A stretch of DNA of 64,000 nt from JBHJGP01 sp050331695 (GTDB lineage Bacteria > Pseudomonadota > Alphaproteobacteria > Geminicoccales > Geminicoccaceae), in the NCBI GenBank assembly GCA_050331695.1, contig JBHJGP010000003.1:248001-312000 (forward strand), in the 5' to 3' direction. The notes under the pieces were generated by a model. That model searched no databases, was not told the origin of the DNA, and saw only the letters and a list, made by a program, of their open reading frames with translations. This document shows, piece by piece, positions 51,595 through 60,440 of this stretch (positions within the stretch are counted from its first letter, which is position 1; each line of letters starts with the position of its first letter). The translations under genes were made by a program, and so were the position numbers.

Positions 51595-54312
51595 GTGCCA
51601 GTTGCCAACGATGATGTCGTCGTCACTTCGTCGAACCATCCGATCAGCTTTGACGTGTTGGCTAACGATACCGGCACCGGACTGGTCCTCATCGGCGTTA
51701 CCAATCCTGCCCACGGCCAATTGACGCTCGGTCAGGGACAGCAACTGACCTATACGCCGGACGCTCATTACTACGGCGCCGACAGCTTTATCTACACGGT
51801 TCGAGATGCCGACGGGGCTATCGATCAAGGTACCGTCAGCATCGATGTGCGGGGCGAGAACCGGCCGCCCAAAGCCCATCGTGACACGGTCACAACGGAC
51901 CACGGCCAACCGAAAGACATAGCGGTCATCGCTAACGACAGTGATCCCGACGATGATCCGCTCTTGATCGCGGCGGCCAGCGTCCCCAGTCATGGCTCGC
52001 TGAAGCTCAACGCCGATCAGTCGATCCGCTACACCCCGGACGCAGGCTTCAGCGGCGTTGACAGTTTCGCTTACACGGTGACCGATCTCCGGGGTGGCTT
52101 CGACACGGCCCAGGTCTTCGTCACCGTCAACAGCGACAATGCCGCGCCCGTCGCCGTCGCCGATACCGTCACCACGGACAACAAGACCGAGATCGTCATC
52201 GACATTTTGGGTAACGACGTCGATCTCGATGGCGACAGCCTGAACTTGGCGGCGCTCACCAAACCGCTTCATGGCGGGGTCCGGTTCACCGCCGAAGCGA
52301 CGATCGTCTACACGCCGGACGGCGACTATGTCGGCGAGGACCAGTTCAGCTATACGATCGTCGACGCTCACGGAGCGCGCAGCTCCAACACGGTTACGAT
52401 TGACGTCACCCTGGCGAACGAGGATCCGACGGCCGAAGACGATAGGGGCGAGACGGTCGGCGGACGGACCCTAATCATCGACGTCCTCGCCAACGACAGT
52501 GATCCGAACGACGACACGTTGGCCATTCACGGGGCCACCATGCCGACCAACGGCGTCATCGAGATCACCGGCGACAACAAGATCGCCTACACACCTGACC
52601 TAGACTTCGAAGGCGCGGACACCTTCACCTACACGGTCGCCGACGGCAAAGGCGGGCTCGCTGATGCCACCGTGCAAGTGTTGGTCTCGGCGCTCCACAC
52701 GCGCCCCATAGCGACCGAAGCACGTGTCAAAACGCTGCCTGATCTGCCAGCTTTGCAACAGGTCACCGCCAATGCTCTCGATCCCGCGGCTGGCGGCTTG
52801 CGGCTGGTCTCGGTTACCGGCCCAACCTATGTCGAGCCAGCCAGAGCAGTACCGCCTCGGGTGTTCGTCTGCACTGACGCCGGACGCTGCGATTTCGATG
52901 GGGCGCAGAACCTCGTCATGCTGCTCCTCTACGCCGATCGGCTGCGGATCGAGGGTCTTTGTCTTAGCTGGCCGGATTGCGGTTTCCCGGCCCGTCTGCA
53001 CGACGTTATCGACGCTTATGAGGCCGACCTGCCGTCGCTATCGCTTTACGCATCGACTTATCCAACCGCCGCGGCGCTCCGCGCCCTGATGGTGGAGGGC
53101 GCGGCCGGGGCCTACAGCCCCGTGGCCTCGAGCCCGACGGCTGGCTCCCAGGCGCTCATCGCCGCGGCGCAGGCCGGCACAAGCGATGATCCCTTGTACG
53201 TTCTCGCATGGAGCGGGCTGGGCGATGTGGCTCAAGCACTGTCTGACGATCCGACGATTGCCGAGAAGATTCGCCTTGTCAGTGTGGATCCGACCAGCGT
53301 CAGCAAGGATGGATCAGCTCGGGGCGCCATCATCCAGAACCATCCCCATCTGTGGTGGCTTGAGATCAAAGAGACAGCACTCGGCATAGGCGCGGACGCT
53401 GAGGGCAGGGCGATGGATCACGCCGCCTGGGCCAACAGCTTCGTTCAGGGGCAAGGAGCTCTCGGCACCCTGATGCAGGGTCACGCCGCCGCCACGCCAC
53501 CCCTAAGCGTGGATATCGGCTTTCACCCTTATGGTTTCGCAGGTCTCCTGTACCTTCTCGACGGTGTCCTGGATGATCCGAGCGTTCCGACCAAGGCGGG
53601 CGCTTTTGCCAAGGTGGCACCGTTCGCACGGCCTGATCACTGGACCGATTCGCCGGAGCCTGCCTACCGCGCCGGCGAGCTTGCCGGTGCGACAAGTCTG
53701 TCCGTGCACCGGCTTGCCTTGCTCAACCAAGCTGCTGAGCGGTTCGCCCGGGCGGGAGGCAGCGCGCCGGTAGCGTCCGAGGCACCCGGAGATCCCGCCG
53801 GCGTCTTGGAGATCGTCGGCGATGGCAGCACCGGCGAGGTGCGCTTCACGCCGGCCGCGGGCCTGAGTGATTTCCGCGCCTATGCCCGGTTCGAAATCGA
53901 AGACTCCAACGGCCGCAGGGATGAAAGTCATCTAATCATCGACGTCAAGCCGAGCCCCGCCGGCGGCAACCGACCGCCCCTGGCCCAGGACAATCACCTC
54001 ATCGCCGCGCCAAACCAACTCATGCGGTTCGACGTCGTGGGCGACGATATCGATCTCGACGGCGACAATCTGATCGTCACCGAGGTCACGCCTTTGTGCG
54101 GCACCGGCTGGGGTTTCGAGATCGTCGACAATGGCACGAGGGTACAGGTGTCGGCGCCAGGTGAGGGCGAATGCCTGTTCTTCTATTCGGTGAGCGACGG
54201 CCTGGGTGGCGTGGATACGGGTTATGCCCGGGTCGTCGTCACGGACCAGGTTACCGGCGAGCCTTTCGATGACGGCACATTGTTCAGCGATGGCTATGGC
54301 TGGGCAGCCTGA
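51595..54312 (+). CDS. Ig-like repeat protein with an embedded nucleoside-hydrolase-like (DUF1593) domain
   Basis: A 905-residue protein of unknown role. Four cadherin/Ig-like repeats (residues 1-86, 89-178, 184-271, 276-364) share the pattern VLANDSDPDDD...YTPD..F.G.D.F.YTV.D. The first half of a fifth repeat (370-410) is followed by a domain at 420-723 resembling the DUF1593/Sde0182 nucleoside-hydrolase-like family (VFVCTDAGRCDFDGAQNLVMLLLYA, IEGLCLS, VLAWSGLGDVAQAL). The second half of that repeat (734-785) and a sixth repeat (793-883) follow. GTG 51595 has AAGGAA eight bases upstream and is preferred over TTG 51559. No signal peptide or membrane helix is seen; repeats of this sort are usually extracellular, so a C-terminal-signal secretion route is possible (inference). 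Confidence 0.8.
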   Translation: MPVANDDVVVTSSNHPISFDVLANDTGTGLVLIGVTNPAHGQLTLGQGQQLTYTPDAHYYGADSFIYTVRDADGAIDQGTVSIDVRGENRPPKAHRDTVTTDHGQPKDIAVIANDSDPDDDPLLIAAASVPSHGSLKLNADQSIRYTPDAGFSGVDSFAYTVTDLRGGFDTAQVFVTVNSDNAAPVAVADTVTTDNKTEIVIDILGNDVDLDGDSLNLAALTKPLHGGVRFTAEATIVYTPDGDYVGEDQFSYTIVDAHGARSSNTVTIDVTLANEDPTAEDDRGETVGGRTLIIDVLANDSDPNDDTLAIHGATMPTNGVIEITGDNKIAYTPDLDFEGADTFTYTVADGKGGLADATVQVLVSALHTRPIATEARVKTLPDLPALQQVTANALDPAAGGLRLVSVTGPTYVEPARAVPPRVFVCTDAGRCDFDGAQNLVMLLLYADRLRIEGLCLSWPDCGFPARLHDVIDAYEADLPSLSLYASTYPTAAALRALMVEGAAGAYSPVASSPTAGSQALIAAAQAGTSDDPLYVLAWSGLGDVAQALSDDPTIAEKIRLVSVDPTSVSKDGSARGAIIQNHPHLWWLEIKETALGIGADAEGRAMDHAAWANSFVQGQGALGTLMQGHAAATPPLSVDIGFHPYGFAGLLYLLDGVLDDPSVPTKAGAFAKVAPFARPDHWTDSPEPAYRAGELAGATSLSVHRLALLNQAAERFARAGGSAPVASEAPGDPAGVLEIVGDGSTGEVRFTPAAGLSDFRAYARFEIEDSNGRRDESHLIIDVKPSPAGGNRPPLAQDNHLIAAPNQLMRFDVVGDDIDLDGDNLIVTEVTPLCGTGWGFEIVDNGTRVQVSAPGEGECLFFYSVSDGLGGVDTGYARVVVTDQVTGEPFDDGTLFSDGYGWAA

Positions 54313-55803
54313 TTAGAGGAGGCGACCTTGCTCGGCGTCTTTTGGCAGGTCCTTTGAAGCCGGCTTGGCCGGCTTCTCGGCCCCCGGTCGATCAGCCACT
54401 GCAATGCCGACGCTGGCGTCACGGAGTTGAACGGTTCCCCGACCGGCGGCTTTCAACGCTTCCGCGGTGGCGATGACCTCGCCCGCCGGGTCGCGCACGA
54501 CGGCATATCCCCGCTCGAGCGTCCTCTTGTAGCTAGTCGCCTCGATGACCTGACCGAGGCCCGTCACCCGTTCACGGCAGCTTTTAAGCAAGGGGCGCAG
54601 CAAGGCCGGTGACCAGCGCCGGGTCAGGTTGCGGCCGGCTTCCCTCGACCAGCGCATCCGGTTCCTTATCCGCTCTTCCAGAGCGCGACCCGCCTGATCG
54701 AGACGCAAGCGGTTTCGTTGCAACAGTTGCCTGGGCGTGAGCAAACGTGCCGCCACGCCGGCGAGAGCGCCCCGTTTTTGCTCGTAGCGAAGGTAGATGG
54801 CCCGGCTCAGCCGCTCGCCCACATCATCCAGTCGTTGGGCCTTGGCCTGGACGATCGCCTTAGGGTCACTGAGGCCTCGTCCCGCTGATCTAAACTGTTC
54901 GCCGGCCAATCTCAGGTGCCGGACCAGGGCCTGGCGCATCGCGCCGTCGAGCTGCTGCGTCCGGGCCATGAGATCGAGCCTGACCGGCACGGCGAGCTCG
55001 GCTGCCGCGGTCGGCGTCGGCGCCCTGAGATCTGAGGCAAAGTCGATCAGCGTGGTGTCGGTCTCATGACCGACGGCGGAGATGAGCGGGATCGCCGAAC
55101 GGGCGGTCGCCCGGACGACGATTTCCTCGTTGAACGACCAAAGATCCTCGAGGCTGCCGCCGCCCCTGGCGACGATCAGCACATCCGGACGCGGCGGGTC
55201 GCCACCGACCTCGAGCTTGTTGAAACCGTCGATCGCGGCAGCGATCTGGGCTGCGGCACCTTCACCTTGGACTAGGACCGGCCACAGCAGAACATCTCTG
55301 GGAAAACGTTCGGCGATGCGGTGAAGCATGTCGCGGATGACGGCGCCGGTGGGGGAGGTAACGATCCCGATGATCGTCGGTATCTCTGGGATCTGCCGCT
55401 TGCGGCTCGCCTCGAACAGGCCTTCCGCGCGCAGCTTCTGTTTTCGCTCCTCTAGGAGCGCCATGAGAGCGCCACCGCCGGCCGGCGCCATAGTCTCGAC
55501 CACCAGCTGATAGCGTGAGCGCGCCGGGTAGGTCGTGAGCTTGCCGGTGCAAACGACCTCGAGCCCGTCCTCCGGCTTAAAGGTGATGTTGCGTCGGCTG
55601 CCGCGCCAGCAGACCGCGTCCATCACCGCGTTTTCGTCCTTCAAACTGAGGTAGAGGTGTCCGGACGCCGCCAGTTTAAGCCCTGAAATTTCGCCCCGGA
55701 CCCGGACGAAGCCGAATGCATCTTCGATGTTGCGCTTGAGGGCGCTCGAGAGCTCGCTGACGCTGTATTCCTGGAGATTATCCGCCGTTGTCGCCACAGC
55801 CAC
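54313..55803 (-). CDS. xseA: Exodeoxyribonuclease VII large subunit
   Basis: Catalytic subunit of a nuclease that degrades single-stranded DNA. It has 496 residues: an OB-fold (residues 10-110; SELSSALKRNIEDAFGFVRVRGEISG, GHLYLSLKDENAVMDAVCW), the catalytic core (IPTIIGIVTSPTGAVIRDML, ARGGGSLEDLWSFNEEIVVRA, SAVGHETDTTLIDFASDLRAPTPTAAAE) and a long coiled-coil region (about 290-430). XseB is not in the window. GTG 55803 lies one base after the asd stop. Its TAA directly abuts the TGA of the convergent Ig-repeat gene. Confidence 0.96.
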   Translation of the reverse strand: MAVATTADNLQEYSVSELSSALKRNIEDAFGFVRVRGEISGLKLAASGHLYLSLKDENAVMDAVCWRGSRRNITFKPEDGLEVVCTGKLTTYPARSRYQLVVETMAPAGGGALMALLEERKQKLRAEGLFEASRKRQIPEIPTIIGIVTSPTGAVIRDMLHRIAERFPRDVLLWPVLVQGEGAAAQIAAAIDGFNKLEVGGDPPRPDVLIVARGGGSLEDLWSFNEEIVVRATARSAIPLISAVGHETDTTLIDFASDLRAPTPTAAAELAVPVRLDLMARTQQLDGAMRQALVRHLRLAGEQFRSAGRGLSDPKAIVQAKAQRLDDVGERLSRAIYLRYEQKRGALAGVAARLLTPRQLLQRNRLRLDQAGRALEERIRNRMRWSREAGRNLTRRWSPALLRPLLKSCRERVTGLGQVIEATSYKRTLERGYAVVRDPAGEVIATAEALKAAGRGTVQLRDASVGIAVADRPGAEKPAKPASKDLPKDAEQGRLL

Positions 55804-55804
55804 C

Positions 55805-56821
55805 CTACAGGTGGCCGTCGGTGATCAGGGTTTCGGCGATCTGGACCGCGTTGAGTGCGGCTCCTTTGCGCAGATTGTCGGAGACGACCCACATGTTCAG
55901 GCCATGGGGGACCGTCCGGTCGATCCGGAGCCGGGAGACGAAGACCGCGAACTCACCAACCGATTCCAAAGGTGTCACGAATTCATAGCTGCCAGGATCA
56001 TCGACGACGACGATGCCCTCGAAGTCCATCAGCGCTTCCCGAGCCTGATCGATCTCAAGAGGCTCCAGGAACTCGACATTGACCGCTTCCGCATGGCCGA
56101 CGAAGACAGGAACACGCACGCAGGTGGCGGTCACCTCAATGCCAGGATCGAGGATCTTCTTGGTCTCGACCGCCATTTTCCACTCTTCTCTGTAGTAGTC
56201 GTCTTCCACCAGCACATCGATCTGCGGGATGACGTTGAAGGCGAGGGTCTTGTTGAAGACCTGCGGCTCCTTCTTGTCGTTCATGTAGATCGCCTTGGTG
56301 TGCTCGAAGAGCTCGTCCATGCCGGCGGTGCCGGCGCCGGCAGCGCTCTGATAGGTGGAGACCACCACCCGGCGGATCGGTGCGATGTCATGAAGCGGCT
56401 TCAGCGCCACGACCATCTGGATCGTCGAGCAGTTGGGATTGGCGATGATGTTGCGCTCGCGAAAGCCGGCGAGGGCCTCGGGGTTCACCTCCGGCACCAC
56501 CAAGGGCACATCCTCATCCATCCGAAACTGCGAGGTATTGTCGATGACTATGCAGCCCGCGGCGGCCGCGCGGGGCGCGTGGATTGCCGAGATCGCGGCG
56601 CCTGGTGAGAAAAGGCCGATATCGATTCCGTCGAAATCGAATTCTTCGAGCGATTTAACCTTGAGCGTCGCGCGGTCACCGAAGGAGACTTCCTTGCCCA
56701 CCGAACTGGCCGAGGCCAAGGCCACGCCCTCATCGGCCGGAAAGTCGCGCTCATCCAAAAGGTTCAGCAATTCGGCGCCGACCGCTCCGGTGGCACCAAC
56801 GACAGCAACACGATAACCCAT
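55805..56821 (-). CDS. asd: Aspartate-semialdehyde dehydrogenase
   Basis: Reduces aspartyl phosphate to aspartate semialdehyde for lysine, methionine and threonine synthesis and for diaminopimelate in the wall. It has 338 residues. The NADP motif is VAVVGATGAVGAELL; the catalytic cysteine is in NPNCSTIQMV; GAGTAGMDELFEHT and IPQIDVLVEDDYYREEWK follow the family. ATG 56821 is preferred to the TTG three bases earlier. It is the fourth gene of leuC-leuD-leuB-asd and precedes xseA. Confidence 0.97.
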   Translation of the reverse strand: MGYRVAVVGATGAVGAELLNLLDERDFPADEGVALASASSVGKEVSFGDRATLKVKSLEEFDFDGIDIGLFSPGAAISAIHAPRAAAAGCIVIDNTSQFRMDEDVPLVVPEVNPEALAGFRERNIIANPNCSTIQMVVALKPLHDIAPIRRVVVSTYQSAAGAGTAGMDELFEHTKAIYMNDKKEPQVFNKTLAFNVIPQIDVLVEDDYYREEWKMAVETKKILDPGIEVTATCVRVPVFVGHAEAVNVEFLEPLEIDQAREALMDFEGIVVVDDPGSYEFVTPLESVGEFAVFVSRLRIDRTVPHGLNMWVVSDNLRKGAALNAVQIAETLITDGHL

Positions 56822-56850
56822 CAAGACGTCCCGTCAGAGTGTGAGGTCGA

Positions 56851-57951
56851 TCAGGCGCCGGCATCCAGTTGCGCGATGAGCTGATCGCCGATTTCACTGG
56901 TACCGACCACGGTCCCGGTGCCGGTGTCGAGATCTGCCGTCCGGTAACCCGCCTCAAGCAGATTTTGCACCGCCTTTTCGATCTTGTCCGCCTCCGTTGC
57001 GTAATCGAAGGAGTAACGAAGCATCATGGCGAAGCTCAGCACCATGGCCAGCGGATTGGCCCGGTCTTGACCGGAGATGTCGGGCGCGGAGCCATGAACC
57101 GGCTCGTAGAGTGCTTTTCGTCTGCCGTTTTCGTCAGGCGCGCCGAGCGAAGCCGAGGGCAGCATGCCCAGAGATCCTGTGAGCATCGCTGCGGCATCCG
57201 ACAAAAGATCGCCGAACAGATTGTCGGTGACGATTACGTCGAACTGTTTCGGCTGTCGGACCAACTGCATGGCGCAATTGTCGGCGTACATGTGGCTGAG
57301 CTCGACCTCCGGATGGTCGGAGGCGAGCTTCGTCACCTCCTCGCGCCACAGAACGCCGCTCTCCATGACATTGGCTTTTTCCACCGAGCAGAGGCGCTTG
57401 CCGCGCTTCTCCGCCAGCTCAAAGCCGAGCCTGGCGATGCGGACGATCTCAGACGTTGTGTAGACTTGCGTGTTGACGGCGCGGCGCTGACCGTCGGCCA
57501 GCGTCTCGATCCCGCGTGGCTCACCGAAGTAAACACCACCGGTCAGCTCGCGCAGGATGAGAATGTCGAGCCCGCGGATCAGGTCGGGTTTGAGCGAGGA
57601 AGCGTCGACCAGCGCGTCGAACACCAGGGCCGGCCGGAGATTGGCGAACAGCCGAAGCTCCTTGCGTAATCGGAGTAGTCCCCGTTCCGGCTTCTGCTCG
57701 AAGGGAAGATCGTCCCATTTCGGCCCGCCGACGGCACCAAGCAGAACGGCGTCCGCCTCTTGCGCCTGAGCCATGGTGTCATCGGTCAGCGGCACGCCGT
57801 CGGCATCGATCGCGGCGCCGCCCACGAGACCCCGCTCAACCGTGAGAGTGATGCCACGGTTCTCGCTGAGCCAGGCTAGCACGCGCTCGACCTGGGCCAT
57901 GACTTCTGGGCCGATACCGTCGCCCGGCAGCAACAAAAGGCGGGGCGCCAT
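56851..57951 (-). CDS. leuB: 3-isopropylmalate dehydrogenase
   Basis: Oxidative decarboxylation of 3-isopropylmalate in leucine synthesis. It has 366 residues. Landmarks are LLPGDGIGPEVMAQ, GAVGGPKWDDLP, LRLFANLRPA, ELTGGVYFGEPRG and TDNLFGDLLSDAAAMLTGSLGMLPSASLG. ATG 57951 has GGAGG six bases upstream, which settles the start over the TTG at 57954. It lies 33 bases after leuD. Confidence 0.97.
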   Translation of the reverse strand: MAPRLLLLPGDGIGPEVMAQVERVLAWLSENRGITLTVERGLVGGAAIDADGVPLTDDTMAQAQEADAVLLGAVGGPKWDDLPFEQKPERGLLRLRKELRLFANLRPALVFDALVDASSLKPDLIRGLDILILRELTGGVYFGEPRGIETLADGQRRAVNTQVYTTSEIVRIARLGFELAEKRGKRLCSVEKANVMESGVLWREEVTKLASDHPEVELSHMYADNCAMQLVRQPKQFDVIVTDNLFGDLLSDAAAMLTGSLGMLPSASLGAPDENGRRKALYEPVHGSAPDISGQDRANPLAMVLSFAMMLRYSFDYATEADKIEKAVQNLLEAGYRTADLDTGTGTVVGTSEIGDQLIAQLDAGA

Positions 57952-57984
57952 CAAGGTCCTCCGTGGTTTTCTTGATTTTCGGGC

Positions 57985-58608
57985 TCAGCCGGCGGCTCGA
58001 TAGAGCCAGGGCTGGCTGATCCGCTGCTTTGCCTCATAGTCGTCGATCGTGGGCGCCTTTTGCATGGTGAGCCCGATGTCGTCGAGACCATTCAGGAGAC
58101 AGTGTTTTCGGAACGGGTCGATCTCGAAGGTGACCGGCTCGTTGCCCTTGGCCCGGAGAATCATCTGGCGGTCCAAATCGATGGTGAAGGTCCTGGTCTC
58201 TGCGTCGGTCGCTTCTCTCATCAGGAGATCGACCGTTTCTTTTGGCAAAACAATCGGAAGAATGCCGTTCTTAAAGCAGTTGTTGAAAAAAATGTCGGCA
58301 AAAGACGGGGCGATCACACAACGGATACCGAAATCGAGAAGCGCCCAGGGCGCGTGCTCGCGCGAGCTTCCACAACCGAAATTCTCGCCCGCGATCAGGA
58401 TTTCGGCGTCGCGATAGGCCGGTTGGTTGAGCACGAAGTCAGGCTTCTCCTTGCCGTCGAGATCGTAGCGCATCTCGTCGAACAGGTTCACGCCGAGGCC
58501 GGTCCGTTTGATGGTTTTCAGATATTGCTTGGGGATGATCATGTCGGTGTCGACATTGATCATCGGCAGAGGCGCGGCGATGCCTTCAAGCGTTGTGAAT
58601 TGTTGCAT
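57985..58608 (-). CDS. leuD: 3-isopropylmalate dehydratase small subunit
   Basis: Forms isopropylmalate isomerase with LeuC. It has 207 residues, with NVDTDMIIPKQYL, GENFGCGSSREHAPWALLDFG and ADIFFNNCFKNGILPIVL. The frame runs on upstream within leuC, but ATG 58608 is the family start (MQQFTTLEGIAAPL) and has AGGAGC seven bases before it. It begins 11 bases after leuC. Confidence 0.97.
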   Translation of the reverse strand: MQQFTTLEGIAAPLPMINVDTDMIIPKQYLKTIKRTGLGVNLFDEMRYDLDGKEKPDFVLNQPAYRDAEILIAGENFGCGSSREHAPWALLDFGIRCVIAPSFADIFFNNCFKNGILPIVLPKETVDLLMREATDAETRTFTIDLDRQMILRAKGNEPVTFEIDPFRKHCLLNGLDDIGLTMQKAPTIDDYEAKQRISQPWLYRAAG

Positions 58609-58619
58609 GGAAGCGCTCC

Positions 58620-60026
58620 TCAGACCAAGCCGCGCACATCGGTGAGCCGTCCGGTGATCGCCGCCGCCGCGGCCATCTCCGGGCTCATGAGATGAGTCCG
58701 GCCGAGTCGGCCCTGGCGGCCCTCGAAGTTGCGGTTGCTGGTCGAAGCACAGCGCTCCTTCGGGCTCAATTGATCGGGGTTCATGCCGAGACACATGGAG
58801 CAACCGGCAAGCCGCCATTCGAAACCGGCGCTGACAAAAATCTTGTCGAGACCTTCCTGTTCTGCCTGCTCGCGGACCAGGCCCGAGCCGGGCACGACCA
58901 TGGCCCGAACTCCATCGGCCACGGTCTTGCCTTCGATGATCCTTGCAGCGGCGCGCAGATCTTCGATCCTGCCATTGGTACAGGAGCCGAGAAATACCCG
59001 CTCGATCGCGACCTCGCTGATGGGCTTGCCGGGCTCGAGGCCCATATAGGCGAGCGATCGGGCCATGGCCGCCCGACGGCCCTCATCGTCGACCTGGGTC
59101 GGATCGGGAATGGCGCCGGTGATTGGCACCACGTCCTGGGGACTGGTCCCCCAGGTCACCTGCGGTTCGATCTCTTCGGCTTTGAGGGCGACCTCGACAT
59201 CGAACACGGCGCCCTCGTCGGATGGCAGGGTCCGCCAATAGGCGACCGCTTGCTCGACCGCGCCGGCCTTGGGCGCCTTCGGCCGGCCTCTCACATAATC
59301 GAACGTGGTTTCATCCGGCGCAATCAAACCCGCCCGGGCGCCCGCCTCGATCGACATGTTGCAGATCGTCATCCGGCCTTCCATCGACAGGCCGCGAACC
59401 ACGGATCCGGCATATTCGATGACGTGGCCGGTGCCGCCGGCAGTGCCGATTTTGCCGATGATCGCGAGGATCACATCCTTCGCCGTGACCCCGGTGCCGA
59501 GCTCGCCATCGACGCTGATCCGCATGTTCTTCGGGCGGTTCTGCAACAGCGTCTGGGTCGCTAAAACATGTTCGACCTCGGAGGTGCCGATACCGAAGGC
59601 GAGCGCCCCGAAGGCGCCATGGGTGGAGGTGTGGCTGTCGCCGCAGACGATCGTCATGCCGGGCAAGGTGAAGCCCTGTTCAGGCCCGATGATGTGGACG
59701 ATCCCCTGGCGTAGATCGAAATGATCGTAGAGCTCGATGCCGAACTCCCGGGCATTTTGCTGCATGGCCTCGATCTGAATGCGCGAGGTTTCGTCCTTGA
59801 TGCCCTCTGTCCGGTCGGGATCGGTCGGCACATTGTGATCGACGACGGCGAGCGTTGCCTCAGGCCGGCGGACCTGGCGGCCGGTCTGGCGAAGACCCTC
59901 GAAGGCCTGCGGGCTGGTCACTTCGTGGACCAGATGACGGTCGACATAGATCAGTGCCGTGCCGTCATCCTGCTGGTCGACCAGATGGGCGTCCCAGATT
60001 TTGTCGAACAGCGTCTTCGGCGCCAT
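58620..60026 (-). CDS. leuC: 3-isopropylmalate dehydratase large subunit
   Basis: Iron-sulfur subunit of isopropylmalate isomerase. It has 468 residues. Landmarks are LFDKIWDAHLV, YVDRHLVHEVTSPQAF, CGDSHTSTHGAFGALAFGIGTSEVEHV, GSCTNGRIEDLRAAA and CSMCLGMNPDQL, in which the cluster cysteines can be seen. ATG 60026 lies six bases after GGAGG and 27 bases after the rplS stop. The join of the leu genes to the rplS end of the ribosomal operon is a known alphaproteobacterial arrangement. Confidence 0.97.
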   Translation of the reverse strand: MAPKTLFDKIWDAHLVDQQDDGTALIYVDRHLVHEVTSPQAFEGLRQTGRQVRRPEATLAVVDHNVPTDPDRTEGIKDETSRIQIEAMQQNAREFGIELYDHFDLRQGIVHIIGPEQGFTLPGMTIVCGDSHTSTHGAFGALAFGIGTSEVEHVLATQTLLQNRPKNMRISVDGELGTGVTAKDVILAIIGKIGTAGGTGHVIEYAGSVVRGLSMEGRMTICNMSIEAGARAGLIAPDETTFDYVRGRPKAPKAGAVEQAVAYWRTLPSDEGAVFDVEVALKAEEIEPQVTWGTSPQDVVPITGAIPDPTQVDDEGRRAAMARSLAYMGLEPGKPISEVAIERVFLGSCTNGRIEDLRAAARIIEGKTVADGVRAMVVPGSGLVREQAEQEGLDKIFVSAGFEWRLAGCSMCLGMNPDQLSPKERCASTSNRNFEGRQGRLGRTHLMSPEMAAAAAITGRLTDVRGLV

Positions 60027-60053
60027 GGTTGTCCTCCGGGCTCGATGCCGCGC

Positions 60054-60440
60054 TTACTCGGCCGCGGCCTTCGCCGGCCGGTCGTCCCGCCGCTCGGCGA
60101 TCCGCGCCGACTTTCCGGTGCGACCCCGCAGATAGTATAGTTTCGCCCGGCGAACCCGGCCCCGGCGAACCACCTCGATGGAATCGATCCGGGGACTGTA
60201 GAGCGGGAACACCCGTTCGACACCTTCGCCGTAGGAGATCTTACGGACCGTGAAGGACGAGTTCAGGCCCCGGTTCTTGCGGGCGATACAGACACCTTCG
60301 AAGGCCTGAACGCGCTCACGCGTGCCCTCGATCACCTTGACGTTCACCCGGACGGTATCCCCGGGGCGGAACTCAGGGACCGGCCGTTCCTCGAGCAATC
60401 GCTCCACCTGCTCTTTCTCGAGCTGTGCGATCACGTTCAT
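60054..60440 (-). CDS. rplS: 50S ribosomal protein L19
   Basis: A structural protein at the 30S-50S interface. It has 128 residues: PEFRPGDTVRVNVKVIEGTRERVQAFEG, KISYGEGVERVFPLYSP and RVRRAKLYYLRGRTGKSARI are the conserved core. The last ten residues are a charged, alanine-rich tail. The start overlaps the trmD stop as ATGA. Confidence 0.98.
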   Translation of the reverse strand: MNVIAQLEKEQVERLLEERPVPEFRPGDTVRVNVKVIEGTRERVQAFEGVCIARKNRGLNSSFTVRKISYGEGVERVFPLYSPRIDSIEVVRRGRVRRAKLYYLRGRTGKSARIAERRDDRPAKAAAE

